From NCBI RefSeq assembly GCF_016132445.1, contig NZ_CP046056.1, forward strand, positions 2,101,501 through 2,165,500: a DNA stretch of 64,000 nt. Direction: 5' to 3'. Position numbers and translations under genes: made by a program. Below, piece after piece: positions 1-8,407 of this stretch. Source of the stretch: Venatoribacter cucullus (GTDB lineage: Bacteria; Pseudomonadota; Gammaproteobacteria; Pseudomonadales; Oceanobacteraceae). Numbering within the stretch: the first letter of the stretch is position 1; each line of letters starts with the position of its first letter. The notes beneath the pieces were generated by a model. It saw only the letters and a program-made list of their open reading frames with translations, ran no database searches and was not told the DNA's origin.

Positions 1-182
1 GCACCGTGATGAGCAAAATCGGCAACAGTTCGATGACCCTGCACCACGAAGCCTGGCAGGATGGCAAACTAGCGGCCAAAGGAACGGCAGTGATGGTGCA
101 TTTTGACCTGAAAGCCAAACAGTCAAAAACCATTCCGGAACCCATCCGCCAGCAACTGCAGCAGCATCTGGTAACGGCGTAA
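1..182 (+). CDS. Acyl-CoA thioesterase-like protein, C-terminal part
   Basis: This is an open frame entering from the left edge and stopping at 180-182, so only about 59 C-terminal residues are visible. The readable part (TVMSKIGNSSMTLHHEAW, then GTAVMVHFDLKAKQ and a basic/Gln-rich tail) resembles the last two strands of a single-domain hot-dog thioesterase of the 4-hydroxybenzoyl-CoA/YbgC/FadM type. In those proteins the G-x-A-V-M-V-x-F/V-D strand precedes a short helix ending in P-x-x-(R/I). The active-site half lies outside the window, so substrate and subfamily cannot be judged. It converges on yciH with a 1-nt gap between stop codons. Confidence 0.6.
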   Translation, partial: TVMSKIGNSSMTLHHEAWQDGKLAAKGTAVMVHFDLKAKQSKTIPEPIRQQLQQHLVTA

Positions 183-183
183 T

Positions 184-540
184 TCAGCCGCCGGCTTTTT
201 TCACGGTAAAACCCCGTTTACTCAGTTCGGCGACCAGCAATTCACGCTGGTCGCCCTGAATTTCAATCACACCGTCTTTCAGTGCCCCACCCACCCCGCA
301 GCGCTGTTTCAGCGCCTTGGCCAGATCTTTCAGTTCGGCATCGGCCAGCGGCACACCGGTGACCAGCGTCACCACTTTGCCGCCACGGCCTTTGCTGTCA
401 CGGCTGACCCGCACAATGCCATCGCCCAGCGGGCGCTCAGGCTGCTTACAGGTGCACTGATCCTGCGGCTGACGACAGTCGGGGCAAGCGCGGCCAAATT
501 CGGTGGAATACACCAGGCCGCCGGAGGACTTTTTGCTCAT
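184..540 (-). CDS. yciH: YciH, SUI1/eIF1-like translation factor
   Basis: A 118-residue protein of the bacterial SUI1 family (YciH), related to eukaryotic eIF1 and thought to act at the small ribosomal subunit during initiation or under stress. Visible features are a Cys-rich N-terminal stretch (CPDCRQPQDQCTC, about residues 19-31) that could bind a metal, then the SUI1 core with VRVSRDSKGRGGKVVTLVTG, followed by LKQRCGVGGALKDG and the end EIQGDQRELLVAELSKRGF. The ATG at 540 is chosen because upstream in-frame codons run into non-homologous sequence and the family usually starts just before the Cys motif. It lies 32 nt downstream of the kinase gene on the same strand and may share its transcript. 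Confidence 0.9.
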   Translation of the reverse strand: MSKKSSGGLVYSTEFGRACPDCRQPQDQCTCKQPERPLGDGIVRVSRDSKGRGGKVVTLVTGVPLADAELKDLAKALKQRCGVGGALKDGVIEIQGDQRELLVAELSKRGFTVKKAGG

Positions 541-572
541 AGCAGATTCCGTACTCGATAACGGCGCGCAAA

Positions 573-2210
573 CTAAACCAATCGTTCCCTGGCGGCAACT
601 GTTAACCCCGTATCCGCACAAGGAAAACGCAGCGTCACCACGGTCCCCTTGCCCGGCGTGCTGTCGATCAGCAGGTCGCCGCCATGATGCTGCATAATGT
701 TGTAAGCCACGGTCAGGCCCAGACCAGTGCCTTTACCGATTTCTTTACGGGTAAAAAACGGGTTAACGGCGCAGCTTAAATCGGCGGCATTCATGCCCAC
801 ACCATTGTCTTTGATCATCACCGCCAGCCAGCCGGCCTCATGCTCACCGGCAATTTCGATGGTGCCTCCATCGGGCATGGCATCGCGGGCGTTATCCAGA
901 ATATGGCGGAATACCAGCCGCACCTGGGTGCCCACACATTCCAGCTCGGGCAGGCCATCCAGCAATGACACCAGCCGGAAGCGTTTATCCTGCTGTAAAT
1001 CCAGTTCCTGCACCGCCTCCTGCACCAACAGAGCCACCGGCACCCGCTCTTTGGGTTGCTGGTCGCTGTCCGCAAAGGTACGCAGTTCGCGCACAATATT
1101 GCGTACCCGGTCGAGGCTTTGGCGGGTATTGCGCACCAGCTCCGGCGCATCACTGCGGACATAATCGAGATCGATGCTGTTACGCAAACGAAACAGCGAT
1201 TCCAGTAACTGCTCATCCGCAATCAGACGCTCGGCCAGTTCGTATTCATCGGTGAGCTGTAATAACTCGGCCAGGTACTCTCCGAGGGTAGCGATATTGC
1301 TGTACACCACCGCAATCGGGTTATTGATTTCATGGGCAATGCCGGCTGCCAGATGCCCTAAAGAGGCCATGCGCTGGGCCTGCAGCAGCAGGTCCTGCGT
1401 GCAGCGTAACTCATCCAGGCTGTGCTGCAGCTGATGGGTACGGGCGCGGACTTTTTCTTCCAGCTGTTCATTCATAAAGCGCACACGGCCTTCAGCTTCC
1501 TGGCGCTGCTGCACTTCCTGCTGCATTTGCCGCAGCAGGGCATTCATTTTGCTGACCAGTTCATCCAGTTCCGTGCCGCGCAAGCGCTGATCCACCTTGG
1601 GCAGGCGTTCGGCCGAGCGCGGATCCAGATTGACCAATAAGCGCATCAGCCGCCGTACCGGTGTGGTAATCCTGGCCCGCAACAATAAGGCCAGCACCAG
1701 CGCCAGTACGCTGTAGCGCAATACATCCAGCAATAAGGTAACGGCAGCCCGGCGGTTGAAACCGGGCCGGCTGAGACGGTCATCTGACCATAAATACAGG
1801 GTACCGATGCGGCGCGGAGTGTCGCTGTAGGTACCCGGCTCCAGCAGCGGGATACTGTGACGCCGGAAATACATCGCCTGCTGCTCATCCTGCAGCAACG
1901 CCGGACTGAAACCGGCATGGCGCACATAGCCGCTGTTGGTTTCTTCCACCCGGCTGGCCACGGCCGCCACATTCAATAACAGGCTGTCGAGAATGGATTC
2001 CAGCGCGGCATTATCGTAGTTGTACAGCGCCAGTGCCGCCGGCCCTTGCTGACGGTTAAGCAAATCATGGGTTTCGGTCAGAAAGCGTTGTTTTTCGTTG
2101 TAATAATCAACACCAATCTGTAACCCGCTGAACACCAGACCAAATAAAATGGTGAGGCTCAGCACATGGAAGGTCAGCTTACTTTCGATGGAATTCAGTC
2201 GCTGCTGCAC
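573..2210 (-). CDS. Membrane sensor histidine kinase, orphan
   Basis: A sensor kinase of about 545 residues. In order: a membrane segment near residues 11-33, a periplasmic sensor region of about 120 residues with no recognised domain, a second membrane segment near 157-178, a HAMP linker, a long Gln/Glu-rich coiled coil (to about 280), the phospho-acceptor box AAGIAHEINNP with His near 293, then an ATPase domain with HILDNARDAM (N box), KDNGVGM (G1) and GKGTGLGL (G2). The H-box type is that of NtrB/PAS-like kinases. The preferred start is a GTG at 2210, preceded by GGGGTG at good spacing; an ATG at 2291 also exists but adds a poorly structured N terminus. No response regulator gene adjoins it, so its partner is unknown. 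It follows the Lrp-type gene directly. Confidence 0.88.
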   Translation of the reverse strand: MQQRLNSIESKLTFHVLSLTILFGLVFSGLQIGVDYYNEKQRFLTETHDLLNRQQGPAALALYNYDNAALESILDSLLLNVAAVASRVEETNSGYVRHAGFSPALLQDEQQAMYFRRHSIPLLEPGTYSDTPRRIGTLYLWSDDRLSRPGFNRRAAVTLLLDVLRYSVLALVLALLLRARITTPVRRLMRLLVNLDPRSAERLPKVDQRLRGTELDELVSKMNALLRQMQQEVQQRQEAEGRVRFMNEQLEEKVRARTHQLQHSLDELRCTQDLLLQAQRMASLGHLAAGIAHEINNPIAVVYSNIATLGEYLAELLQLTDEYELAERLIADEQLLESLFRLRNSIDLDYVRSDAPELVRNTRQSLDRVRNIVRELRTFADSDQQPKERVPVALLVQEAVQELDLQQDKRFRLVSLLDGLPELECVGTQVRLVFRHILDNARDAMPDGGTIEIAGEHEAGWLAVMIKDNGVGMNAADLSCAVNPFFTRKEIGKGTGLGLTVAYNIMQHHGGDLLIDSTPGKGTVVTLRFPCADTGLTVAARERLV

Positions 2211-2291
2211 AATCACCCCGTTGTTCGTTGCGCCATTACAGCCCGTCAGCAGGCAGTATAGCGGAGGATACCCCGCCCCGCCGGGTACCAT

Positions 2292-2768
2292 TCAGCCCAG
2301 CGGCAAAGCCGTGCGGTCCAGCACCTTGCGCATCACAAAACTGGAATGCACCCCGCTGACGCCTTCAATACGGGTAAGCGTACCCAGCAGAAACTCCTGA
2401 TAATGCTGCATATCACGCACAATCACCTTCAGCACATAGTCGGCGCTCTGGCCGGTGATCAGGTAGCATTCCAGCACTTCCGGGCAGGCGCTGACCCGCG
2501 CCTCAAAGTTATCAAAGCGCTCGGGGGTGTGCCGGTCCATGCTGATATTCACCAGCGCCAGTAAGTCCAGCCCCAGCTTACGGGCATCCAGAAGCGCCCG
2601 GTAACCGACAATCAGACCGCTGTCTTCCAGTGCCTTCACCCGCCGTGAACAGGGCGATGGCGACAAGCCCACCTGCTCAGCCAGCTCCAGGTTGCTGAGG
2701 CTGCCATCCTGCTGCAGCAGCGCCAGAATTTTACGGTCAGTACGGTCCAGCGGCAGCGCCATCGACAT
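2292..2768 (-). CDS. Lrp/AsnC family transcription regulator
   Basis: A 158-residue Lrp/AsnC regulator. The N-terminal winged helix-turn-helix is clear (LDRTDRKILALLQQDGSLSN, then ELAEQVGLSPSPCSRRVKAL), followed by the RAM/AsnC ligand-binding domain (about residues 65-150, including ECYLITGQSADYVLKV). Such proteins bind DNA as dimers to octamers and sense amino acids. A GTG lies at 2774, but the ATG at 2768 has GAGG at normal spacing and is preferred. It is divergent from leuA across about 190 bp, which makes leucine biosynthesis a natural target; this is inference from position only. Its stop directly abuts the kinase reading frame. Confidence 0.9.
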   Translation of the reverse strand: MSMALPLDRTDRKILALLQQDGSLSNLELAEQVGLSPSPCSRRVKALEDSGLIVGYRALLDARKLGLDLLALVNISMDRHTPERFDNFEARVSACPEVLECYLITGQSADYVLKVIVRDMQHYQEFLLGTLTRIEGVSGVHSSFVMRKVLDRTALPLG

Positions 2769-2954
2769 ATACACCTCACAAGGGTTGCTGAAAGATCAGC
2801 AGTAAAGATTATTAATTGCCAACATTAAACAAATAATGGATTTATATTGCGCAATTAAGGCAAAACAACAGCAACTTTGCAAACACCTGCTGCCAGCCGC
2901 GCCTTATACTGTGCTTCATCTGTTAACACCGTGACATCCGTAAGAGGAACCACC

Positions 2955-4625
2955 ATGAACCGCTTTGATCACCGCAAATACCGCCCGTTTCCGGTTATCC
3001 GTAAAACCGACCGCCGCTGGCCTGACCAGACCCTGAGCGCGGCACCGCTGTGGTGTTCGGTGGATCTGCGCGATGGTAATCAGGCGTTAATGGAACCCAT
3101 GAACGTCAGCCAGAAACAGCGTATGTGGGCTTTGCTGGTGAAGATGGGCTTCAAAGAAATTGAAGTGGGTTTCCCGGCCGCCTCGCAACCGGATTACGAC
3201 TTCGTACGCTGGCTGATCGAACACAACCAGATTCCGGCCGATGTGACCATTCAGGTGTTGGTGCAGGCGCGCGACGAACTCATTGAGCGCACGTATCAGG
3301 CGCTGGAAGGCGTGCACAAAGCCGTGGTGCATGTGTACAACTCCACCTCGCCAGTGCAGCGCAATAAGGTCTTTAACCAGAGCAAGGAAGGCATTATTGA
3401 AATCGCCCGCAAAGGCGCGATGAAAGTGCAGAGCGAAGCGGCGAAATACCCGCAGACCGACTGGGTATTCCAGTACTCACCGGAAAGCTTTTCAACCACC
3501 GAAGTGGAATACGCGGTTGATGTGTGCAACGCCGTGATCGGCGTATGGCAACCAACCCCACAACGCAAAGCCATTATCAATTTACCGGCTACCGTTGAAA
3601 GCGCCATGCCCAACGTATTCGCCGATCAGGTGGAATGGTTCTGCGACCATGTGAACCAGCGCGACAGCCTGATTATCAGCATTCATACCCACAACGACCG
3701 TGGCTGTGGCGTGGCGGCGGCCGAACTCGCCTTGCTGGCCGGTGCCGACCGCATTGAAGGCACCTTGCTCGGCAATGGTGAGCGCACCGGCAATATGGAC
3801 ATCGTTACTATGGCGATGAATATGTACAGCCAGGGCATCGACCCGATGCTCGACATCAGCATCGCCGACGACATCATTGCCACGGTTGAGGCCTGCACCA
3901 ATATCAAAACGCATCCGCGTCATCCGTGGGTGGGCGAGCTGGTGTACACCGCGTTTTCCGGCAGCCATCAGGACGCTATCCGCAAATGTCTGGCGGTACA
4001 AGCTGCCGATGAACCCTGGGATGTGGCTTACTTACCCATCGACCCACAGGACCTCGGCCGTAATTACCAGTCGGTGATCCGCGTCAACAGCCAGTCGGGT
4101 AAAGGCGGCGCCAGTTATTTGCTGGAGCAGGAATTGGGCGTGACCTTACCGCGCTGGATGCAGATCGAATTAGCCCAGCCGATTCAGCGCGAAACCGAAA
4201 TCCGCGCAGGTGAATTAACCCCGGCGGATATCGTCGGCGTATTCCGCCGCGAATTTATGCACAACGATGGGCGCTATTCATTAGCCAGCTATCAGGTGGA
4301 CAAACAGGGCAACCATTACCACTTACAGGCCGCCCTGCACGATGGTAATCAGGTGACCTTAATTCACGGTCAGGGCAGCGGTGCCATCAGCGCCTTTGCC
4401 GATGCCATGCACAAAGCGATGGGTATGGATATTCAGGTGGTGCAGTTTGACGAACAGGCGGTGGAAGCCGGTTCCGATGCGGTGGCCATGGCTTTTGTAC
4501 AGGCCAGCATCCGCGGTCAGCGCTTTACCGCGGCAGCCCAGGATGGTGATACCTTATCGGCCAGCCTGAACGCCATTCTGAATACCGTGAATAAAGCTCT
4601 GCAGCATAATCTTCAGGTGGCCTGA
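2955..4625 (+). CDS. leuA: 2-isopropylmalate synthase
   Basis: LeuA condenses acetyl-CoA with 2-oxoisovalerate, the first committed step of leucine synthesis in the cytosol. The 556-residue protein is of the longer LeuA form also found in pseudomonads. Visible motifs include SVDLRDGNQALMEPM (catalytic Arg-Asp, about residues 35-50), GFKEIEVGFPAASQPDYDFV, the metal-binding HTHND near 240 and GNGERTGNMDI. The regulatory LeuA dimer domain fills about 420-556. The start at 2955 has AAGAGGA 7 nt upstream; an upstream ATG-less extension to 2877 is not supported. A TATACT at 2905-2910 is a possible -10. It is monocistronic, with a strong terminator behind it, and is divergent from the Lrp-type gene. 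Confidence 0.97.
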   Translation: MNRFDHRKYRPFPVIRKTDRRWPDQTLSAAPLWCSVDLRDGNQALMEPMNVSQKQRMWALLVKMGFKEIEVGFPAASQPDYDFVRWLIEHNQIPADVTIQVLVQARDELIERTYQALEGVHKAVVHVYNSTSPVQRNKVFNQSKEGIIEIARKGAMKVQSEAAKYPQTDWVFQYSPESFSTTEVEYAVDVCNAVIGVWQPTPQRKAIINLPATVESAMPNVFADQVEWFCDHVNQRDSLIISIHTHNDRGCGVAAAELALLAGADRIEGTLLGNGERTGNMDIVTMAMNMYSQGIDPMLDISIADDIIATVEACTNIKTHPRHPWVGELVYTAFSGSHQDAIRKCLAVQAADEPWDVAYLPIDPQDLGRNYQSVIRVNSQSGKGGASYLLEQELGVTLPRWMQIELAQPIQRETEIRAGELTPADIVGVFRREFMHNDGRYSLASYQVDKQGNHYHLQAALHDGNQVTLIHGQGSGAISAFADAMHKAMGMDIQVVQFDEQAVEAGSDAVAMAFVQASIRGQRFTAAAQDGDTLSASLNAILNTVNKALQHNLQVA

Positions 4626-4659
4626 ACAGGCGCTGAATAAACGTCTGGAAAAAACCTGA

Positions 4660-4698
4660 AAAAACGCCGGCAGCTGCACCGTTGCCGGCGTTTTTTTA
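4660..4698. terminator. Bidirectional intrinsic terminator between leuA and helicase gene
   Basis: A 9-bp perfect stem, ACGCCGGCA at 4664-4672 and TGCCGGCGT at 4683-4691, has T7 on the right and A-rich sequence on the left. It can therefore end transcription from both convergent genes. Confidence 0.9.
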
Positions 4699-4704
4699 TG
4701 GTGT

Positions 4705-7002
4705 TCAGACATCCTGAATAAAAGCTGCGGCGGTGCGTTTATCCAGCGTCCGTGCTTCGCGCTCACCAGCAAAACGTACTTTTAAATAGCGCTCATCTTC
4801 ATACACCACCGCCCCGCGCCCCAGGCTCTGGTGCTCAATAAAACGCAATGGCTCGGTAGCGGCATATTTGCGCACAATCACCGTATCCGCCGGCGGCTTG
4901 GGCGGTGGCGGAAGGTCTTCCAGGGTTAACTGCAGGGTTAACCCGGTGCGTTCAAAATAATCATCCAGCCAGGGCGCCAGCGGGCCCGCCAGAGGATTCA
5001 GTGCCACGGTGGCGGCACCACGGCTGAGCGCCTCGCCAATACGGATACTGTGTGGCGCCTGTAATTCGCGCTGAAAGCGGCTGGGAAATTCACGCCCGGC
5101 GGCAGCTTTTTTATCGGCCTGGGTGGTATCCGGTGCAACTAAATGCAACTGCTCACGGGCGCGGGTCATGGCCACATACAGCAAGCGCCGCTCACTTTCT
5201 TCACTGGCCGGCGTGGTAAATTCACCGTCCGGCGTGTACGGGTAATAATGCGCATTAAGACCGGGAATAATCACCACCGGCCACTCCAGCCCTTTGCTTT
5301 TATGAATGGAGGTTAAATGCACCCCACCCTGCTCGCGGCTTTGCTGCAGGCGCTGGGCTTTTAATTGTTGCAGGTAATCATAGGCCGCGTGGCTGCTGAC
5401 CCCGGTTTCGCGCATAAAGCGCACAAAAGCCTGAATGGTTTGCAGGCGGTCTTCAATCTGCTGGGCCGAAAAGGCACTGTCGGCAATACCGTCTTCCAGT
5501 TCAGAACGGGCAATATAATTCTGCAGTAAGCGGTGTGCCGGTTGCTCAATATGTTCGGCATCGGCCAGCACTTCGGCGCGCGCCTGCAGGGTTTTGGCCT
5601 GCCATTTACTGATGGAATCGGGCAGCGCCTGCGCTAAGGCTTCGCCAAAATTTTCGCTAACCGGGGCCAGTTGCCGCGCCATCTGTTCCAGCTGCTGGCG
5701 TTTAATTTTCGGGTAGGGCGTGGTCAGAATCTGCAGCCAGGCCGCTTCACGTTCTTTGTCGCTGCGCTGAGCGAAGCGGCCGGCGGCGATTTCCAGCAAT
5801 AACCAGAAAATCTGTAATTCCCAGCGATCCAGCACCGACTGCGAATTATGCAACTGGTATGGAATACCGGCCTGTAATAACCCCAGTTCCACTGGTGCGC
5901 ACAGAGCCCACAAACGATTAATGACGGCAATCTGATCCAGCGGCCGCTGCTCGGATTCGCTGCGGATTAAGGTCAGAATCAGCGCCGGTTCATAGCGCGC
6001 ATAATGCAGTTTAATGCGCGTGGCCGGAGTGGATGGATGTGACAAACACAACACCGGCTCCCGCTCGCTGTTGTGGGAAATCAGGTGATTGGCCAGCAGT
6101 GCCAGCTGATGCCCGTAACGGAAGGTATGCGGTAACTGGTAACGCGATACCTGCTGCATTTGCTGGTCAAACCCATGCACAATAAATTCCGGCTTGGAGC
6201 CACGGAATTCATAAATGGTCTGATCCGGGTCACCGATGACCATCACTGAGCCGCGCCCGCCGTACAGAATCTCCAACAGTTTCTGCTGAATCGCATTAAT
6301 GTCCTGATATTCGTCGACCAGAATCCATTGCATATGGCCGCCGAATTGCGCGGCTATTTCCGGCTGGTACACAAAGGCCATCACCGGGTCGTAGAGCATA
6401 TCGGCGTAGGTAATACGGCGCTGCTGGCGGCGCCAGTCTTCGAACTGGTCAAATAATTCCACAAACATTTGGCATTGCGGCGGTAATTCCAGTTGCTCGA
6501 ACACCTCGGCCGGCGTCTGTAAGCCGGATTTCACCAGATCAATAAAACCCAGCGCCGGCTCCACCCATTTTTTGCGCTGCGACAGAATATCCTGGCGGGT
6601 ATCATCATCAGCCAGCTGCTGCAGCATGCGCCACACCACCGGTTCCATTTCACCGTCACTGAGCGGTTTACCCTGAAACGGAGGTAATACACCCTGGGCG
6701 ATCAGGCGCTGATAAATCCGTAAGCCCAATGAGTGAAAGGTGCGTACTTCCGGTAAGGGTTGCTGCGGCAATAAATGCTGTAATTTACGCTCAAAATCTT
6801 CCCGCGCACTGCGGTTATACATCAGAACCAGCATGCGCCGCGGGCTGACGCCCTGCTGCAGACGGGCGGCAATAAAATGCGTAAGCGTGGTGGTTTTACC
6901 GGCACCCGCCACCGCCACGACCCGGGCATGGCCGGACGAATGGGCGATAACTTGCTGCTGTTCAGCAGTTAATGTGGGCGAGTGGTGGTGGGAAACGGTC
7001 AA
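4705..7002 (-). CDS. UvrD/Rep-family (SF1) ATP-dependent DNA helicase
   Basis: A 765-residue superfamily 1 helicase of the UvrD/Rep/PcrA type, which unwinds DNA 3'-5' in repair or replication restart. Motifs in order: Q-like LTAEQQQVIAHSSGHARV, Walker A AVAGAGKTTTL (about 30-40), motif Ia and Ib in PEVRTFHSLGLRIYQ, Walker B ILVDEYQDIN, motif III VMVIGDPDQTIYEFRGS, motif IV region HTFRYGH, motif V HLTSIHKSKGLEWP and motif VI ESERRLLYVAMTRAREQL. The C-terminal 120 residues are not recognised. The apparent start is TTG at 7002; no better codon lies before the first motif. It is too divergent from UvrD or Rep to name, and stands alone, converging on leuA. Confidence 0.88.
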   Translation of the reverse strand: MTVSHHHSPTLTAEQQQVIAHSSGHARVVAVAGAGKTTTLTHFIAARLQQGVSPRRMLVLMYNRSAREDFERKLQHLLPQQPLPEVRTFHSLGLRIYQRLIAQGVLPPFQGKPLSDGEMEPVVWRMLQQLADDDTRQDILSQRKKWVEPALGFIDLVKSGLQTPAEVFEQLELPPQCQMFVELFDQFEDWRRQQRRITYADMLYDPVMAFVYQPEIAAQFGGHMQWILVDEYQDINAIQQKLLEILYGGRGSVMVIGDPDQTIYEFRGSKPEFIVHGFDQQMQQVSRYQLPHTFRYGHQLALLANHLISHNSEREPVLCLSHPSTPATRIKLHYARYEPALILTLIRSESEQRPLDQIAVINRLWALCAPVELGLLQAGIPYQLHNSQSVLDRWELQIFWLLLEIAAGRFAQRSDKEREAAWLQILTTPYPKIKRQQLEQMARQLAPVSENFGEALAQALPDSISKWQAKTLQARAEVLADAEHIEQPAHRLLQNYIARSELEDGIADSAFSAQQIEDRLQTIQAFVRFMRETGVSSHAAYDYLQQLKAQRLQQSREQGGVHLTSIHKSKGLEWPVVIIPGLNAHYYPYTPDGEFTTPASEESERRLLYVAMTRAREQLHLVAPDTTQADKKAAAGREFPSRFQRELQAPHSIRIGEALSRGAATVALNPLAGPLAPWLDDYFERTGLTLQLTLEDLPPPPKPPADTVIVRKYAATEPLRFIEHQSLGRGAVVYEDERYLKVRFAGEREARTLDKRTAAAFIQDV

Positions 7003-7076
7003 AATAAAACCCGGGCAGCGGTCAGAAACAGGATTCTACCAGATACCCGGGCAGCGGTTCAGGCACAGACACAGAC

Positions 7077-7685
7077 TCAGGACATACCGTTGCTGAATTC
7101 CACCAGACCTTCGCACAACTTGCCGCGTACCGGTTTCAGTGCCGCCGCATAGGTGTGCAATACATCCAGCGCATAACGGGTGCGGTTAGCCAGGTAGGTG
7201 TCGCTCATGCGCCCCTCCTGCCCCACCCACAAATCGTTGGCATCACGCAGGATCAGATGCTCAGGTAAATACAGCAGGCGGGAATTTTTATAGCCACTGT
7301 TGCGGATGTCGGCAATGGCAAAGGCACCGCCTACCGATGCAGACACGCCCACCAGCAAGACCGGCTTGTGGGCCAGTTCTCTGGCACCGCACCAGAGCAG
7401 CATATTTTTTAAGCCCGCCGGCGCCATGCCGTGCCATTCGGGAATAATAAAGATCAGCGCATCGGCGTCGTGCAGGCTGTTTTTAACGTATTCCACTTGC
7501 CGGGCTTTATCGCTGTCGGCCGGCAGCGGATCACCATCCCACAGCGGTAATTTCAGATCGTACAGGTCAACAATGCTGCCACGCCCGGCGAGAAAATGTT
7601 CACGCATATACTGCGCAATACGCAGACTTTGGGCGTTGGCCCGATGACTGGCTACCACCAGGCAAATATTCAGATCAGTGCTCAT
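7077..7685 (-). CDS. NADPH-dependent FMN reductase family protein
   Basis: A 202-residue flavodoxin-fold protein of the NADPH-dependent FMN reductase family. It has the nucleotide-binding start ICLVVASHRANAQSLRIAQY, a middle strand/loop DALIFIIPEWHGMAPAGLKNML (P-E-W/Y-x-G-x-x-P-x-x-L-K-N is the flavin-contacting family signature) and KPVLLVGVSASVGGAFA. The physiological acceptor (free flavin, quinone or azo compound) cannot be told. The ATG at 7685 is chosen over an upstream ATG at 7769 that would extend into the GST gene; the two genes are then 16 nt apart and likely co-transcribed, suggesting a small redox or detoxification unit. Confidence 0.87.
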   Translation of the reverse strand: MSTDLNICLVVASHRANAQSLRIAQYMREHFLAGRGSIVDLYDLKLPLWDGDPLPADSDKARQVEYVKNSLHDADALIFIIPEWHGMAPAGLKNMLLWCGARELAHKPVLLVGVSASVGGAFAIADIRNSGYKNSRLLYLPEHLILRDANDLWVGQEGRMSDTYLANRTRYALDVLHTYAAALKPVRGKLCEGLVEFSNGMS

Positions 7686-7701
7686 ACCAAATTCCGTTTT
7701 A

Positions 7702-8313
7702 TCAGGCGTTATAAGAAGGACGTTGTTGCATAGCGCTGTACCAGCGCTGAATAGCCGGGTATTCATCACCCGCCCGCAGTTTGATTACGCGGGCAAATTC
7801 CAGCGTACAGAGCGCCGTAATATCGGCCACCGAAAAATGTTCGCCGGCAATAAAGGGATGCTGCTGTAATTGCTGCTCCAGCACGGGCAGGAATTTTTGT
7901 GCCTGCAGCATGGATTCTTCGCCCCAGGCCGGTACCACATTCATACGGTCTTTAAAAAAACCGGTGCCATGCTGAAAGCAAAAACCGACCGGCTGCATAA
8001 AACTGTTTTCTAAGCGGCGGTCCCACATATCAATAATGGCTTTTTCGGCCGGCATCGAACCCAGTAACGGCGGCTGCGGATAAAGGCTTTCCAGATAACA
8101 GATAATGGCGGCGCTTTCGCTGATGCAGGTGCCATCGTCCAGCTCCAGTACCGGCACTTTGCAGAGCGGATTACGGGCGCGGAATTCAGCGCTGAGGTTA
8201 TCGCCTTTCATCAGGTCGACATTAATCACGTCAATATCCGTGATGCCTTTTTCGGCCATCACCATCAGTACGCGACGGGGGTTGGGTGCTTGGGGGGCGC
8301 TGTACAGCTTCAT
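7702..8313 (-). CDS. Glutathione S-transferase
   Basis: A 203-residue cytosolic GST. The N-terminal thioredoxin-like domain has MKLYSAPQAPNPRRVLMVMAE, the cis-Pro segment NPLCKVPVLELDDG and the glutathione-contacting SESAAIICYLE. The C-terminal helical domain contains the folding/N-cap motif GEHFSVADITAL. Serine or tyrosine catalysis is not obvious from the first strand (S5 or N11 are candidates). The start has CGGAG 7 nt upstream. It leads the two-gene unit with the flavin reductase. The substrate is unknown. Confidence 0.92.
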   Translation of the reverse strand: MKLYSAPQAPNPRRVLMVMAEKGITDIDVINVDLMKGDNLSAEFRARNPLCKVPVLELDDGTCISESAAIICYLESLYPQPPLLGSMPAEKAIIDMWDRRLENSFMQPVGFCFQHGTGFFKDRMNVVPAWGEESMLQAQKFLPVLEQQLQQHPFIAGEHFSVADITALCTLEFARVIKLRAGDEYPAIQRWYSAMQQRPSYNA

Positions 8314-8407
8314 AACGAACTCCGGCCAGATTGGGAAGTTCCCAACCTAGCCGGAGTAAGAGATCTGGTCAACCTGCCATTATGCTGTGGCCGGCTAACG
8401 CAGTTTT

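Noticed and set aside
4381-4569. Short plus-strand frame inside leuA
   Set aside because: Out-of-frame shadow of leuA, without start signal or family similarity.
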